Positions 5,698 to 5,965 of a stretch of 5,965 nucleotides of DNA are shown one piece after another. Numbering within the stretch: the stretch's first letter is position 1; every line of letters begins with the position of its first letter. The notes beneath the pieces were generated by a model. It made no database searches, was not told the origin of the DNA, and worked only from the letters and a program-made list of their open reading frames with translations. A program made the position numbers and the translations under genes. The DNA comes from Clostridium sp. (lineage in GTDB: Bacteria; Bacillota; Clostridia; Acetivibrionales; Acetivibrionaceae), in the NCBI GenBank assembly GCA_012841175.1, contig DUVG01000102.1:1-5965 (forward strand). Direction: 5' to 3'.

Positions 5698-5725
5698 AAG
5701 GTATCATTTTTTTTTTTTTTGTCAA
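5698..5725 (-). promoter_or_regulatory. Candidate promoter of the exported-protein / ABC cassette with homopolymer spacer
   Basis: A perfect TTGACA lies at 5725-5720 on the minus strand. At a 16-base spacing the best -10 candidate is TACCTT (5703-5698), which keeps the key first T, second A and last T but is otherwise poor. GATACC would lie at 14 bases. The spacer is almost entirely A. Transcription would begin near 5690 with a leader of about 90 bases. The -35 is convincing; the -10 is uncertain, and promoter strength would depend on the length of the A run. Confidence 0.5.
5707..5720. repeat. 14-base homopolymer tract (A on minus strand) in the promoter spacer
   Basis: Fourteen uninterrupted T on the plus strand, read as A on the minus strand, begin at the last base of the -35 hexamer and fill most of the spacer. 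Tracts of this length are prone to slipped-strand changes during replication. Here each gain or loss of a base would change the -35 to -10 distance. Sequencing and assembly errors are also common in such runs. Confidence 0.9.
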
Positions 5726-5787
5726 TGCATTATGTATGAGTGGTAAAAAAATTGTCCTGAATAGTCATAAAACGTTCTTATATGGTA

Positions 5788-5816
5788 ATTATAAAATCCT
5801 TAAGTATACTTTTGCA
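5788..5816 (-). promoter_or_regulatory. Second, weaker promoter candidate upstream of the cassette
   Basis: A perfect TATAAT at 5793-5788 on the minus strand is preceded at 17 bases by TGCAAA (5816-5811), which matches the -35 consensus at only 3 of 6 positions. It lies 12 bases downstream of the stop codon of the right-hand gene. It could give a leader of about 180 bases for the exported-protein gene. An A/T-rich chance match is quite possible. Confidence 0.3.
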
Positions 5817-5827
5817 CCTATGCTTAT

Positions 5828-5965
5828 TTATTTACCAATATATGGTCCTTGTCCTTCATAATGAACTTCAGTATCGCTTATCTTCACCCAATCATCATTA
5901 ACATACTTCTCTACCCATACATTCATAGCTTGACCATCAGTATGAGGACCAATGAGTATATTTCT
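5828..5965 (-). CDS. C-terminal end of an unrecognised protein, 5' part beyond the window
   Basis: An open frame runs from the right edge to a TAA at 5830-5828 and gives the last 45 residues of a protein. It starts RNILIGPHTDGQAMN in this window and ends YEGQGPYIGK. It has no stop, shows good codon structure, and runs in the same direction as all other genes here, so I take it as a real gene end although no start is visible. The pattern MNVWVEKYV-NDDWVKIS suggests beta-strands. No catalytic motif or membrane segment is seen and I cannot assign a family. It is 228 bases upstream of the exported-protein gene, with no clear terminator between them. It may be a further cassette member or an unrelated neighbour. 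Confidence 0.65.
   Translation of the reverse strand, partial: RNILIGPHTDGQAMNVWVEKYVNDDWVKISDTEVHYEGQGPYIGK

Overview
The window is AT-rich and all six coding features lie on the minus strand, so transcription runs from the right end to the left. Strong AGGAGG-type ribosome binding sites, frequent GTG starts, a Gram-positive-style signal peptide and a two-lobed MacB/FtsX-type ABC permease point to a low-GC Firmicute, most likely in class Clostridia. The species cannot be fixed from this sequence.

In transcription order: (1) 5965-5828 holds the last 45 codons of an unrecognised gene that enters from beyond the right edge. (2) 5827-5600 is a 228-base intergenic region. It has a perfect TTGACA -35 box followed by a 14-base homopolymer tract inside the promoter spacer, a 12-bp perfect palindrome near the predicted transcription start, and a second weaker promoter candidate. 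(3) 5599-5099 encodes a 166-residue cysteine-free exported protein with a signal peptide, an acidic pro-like segment and a probable beta-rich mature part. (4) 5098-5001 carries two adjoining inverted repeats; one would fold into a long hairpin that is perfect only in the minus-strand RNA. (5) 5000-2127 encodes a 957-residue permease with two FtsX-type halves and two large extracytoplasmic domains. It is followed one base later by (6) its 223-residue ATPase, 2125-1454. (7) 1453-1280 contains a tandem 21-bp direct repeat, a near-consensus sigma-A promoter with a 17-bp spacer, and an inverted repeat at operator distance. (8) 1279-467 encodes an excisionase-type helix-turn-helix fused to a SAM-dependent methyltransferase fold. 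(9) 446-117 is the N-terminal quarter of an MTA/SAH deaminase (mtaD-like), broken off at codon 109. Positions 116-1 show no supportable gene.

Two units can be read from this. The first is an export or immunity-like cassette (exported protein, permease, ATPase). Its order resembles lactococcin 972-type bacteriocin loci, although the exported protein shows no recognisable lactococcin 972 motif. Its promoter looks prone to length variation. The second is a probable SAM/SAH-cycle unit (HTH-methyltransferase plus deaminase). The fusion protein is a good candidate for a ligand-sensing regulator, and the deaminase appears to have been destroyed by a deletion or recombination joint near position 117. 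The cassette functions are inferred from architecture and neighbourhood; no database search was possible.
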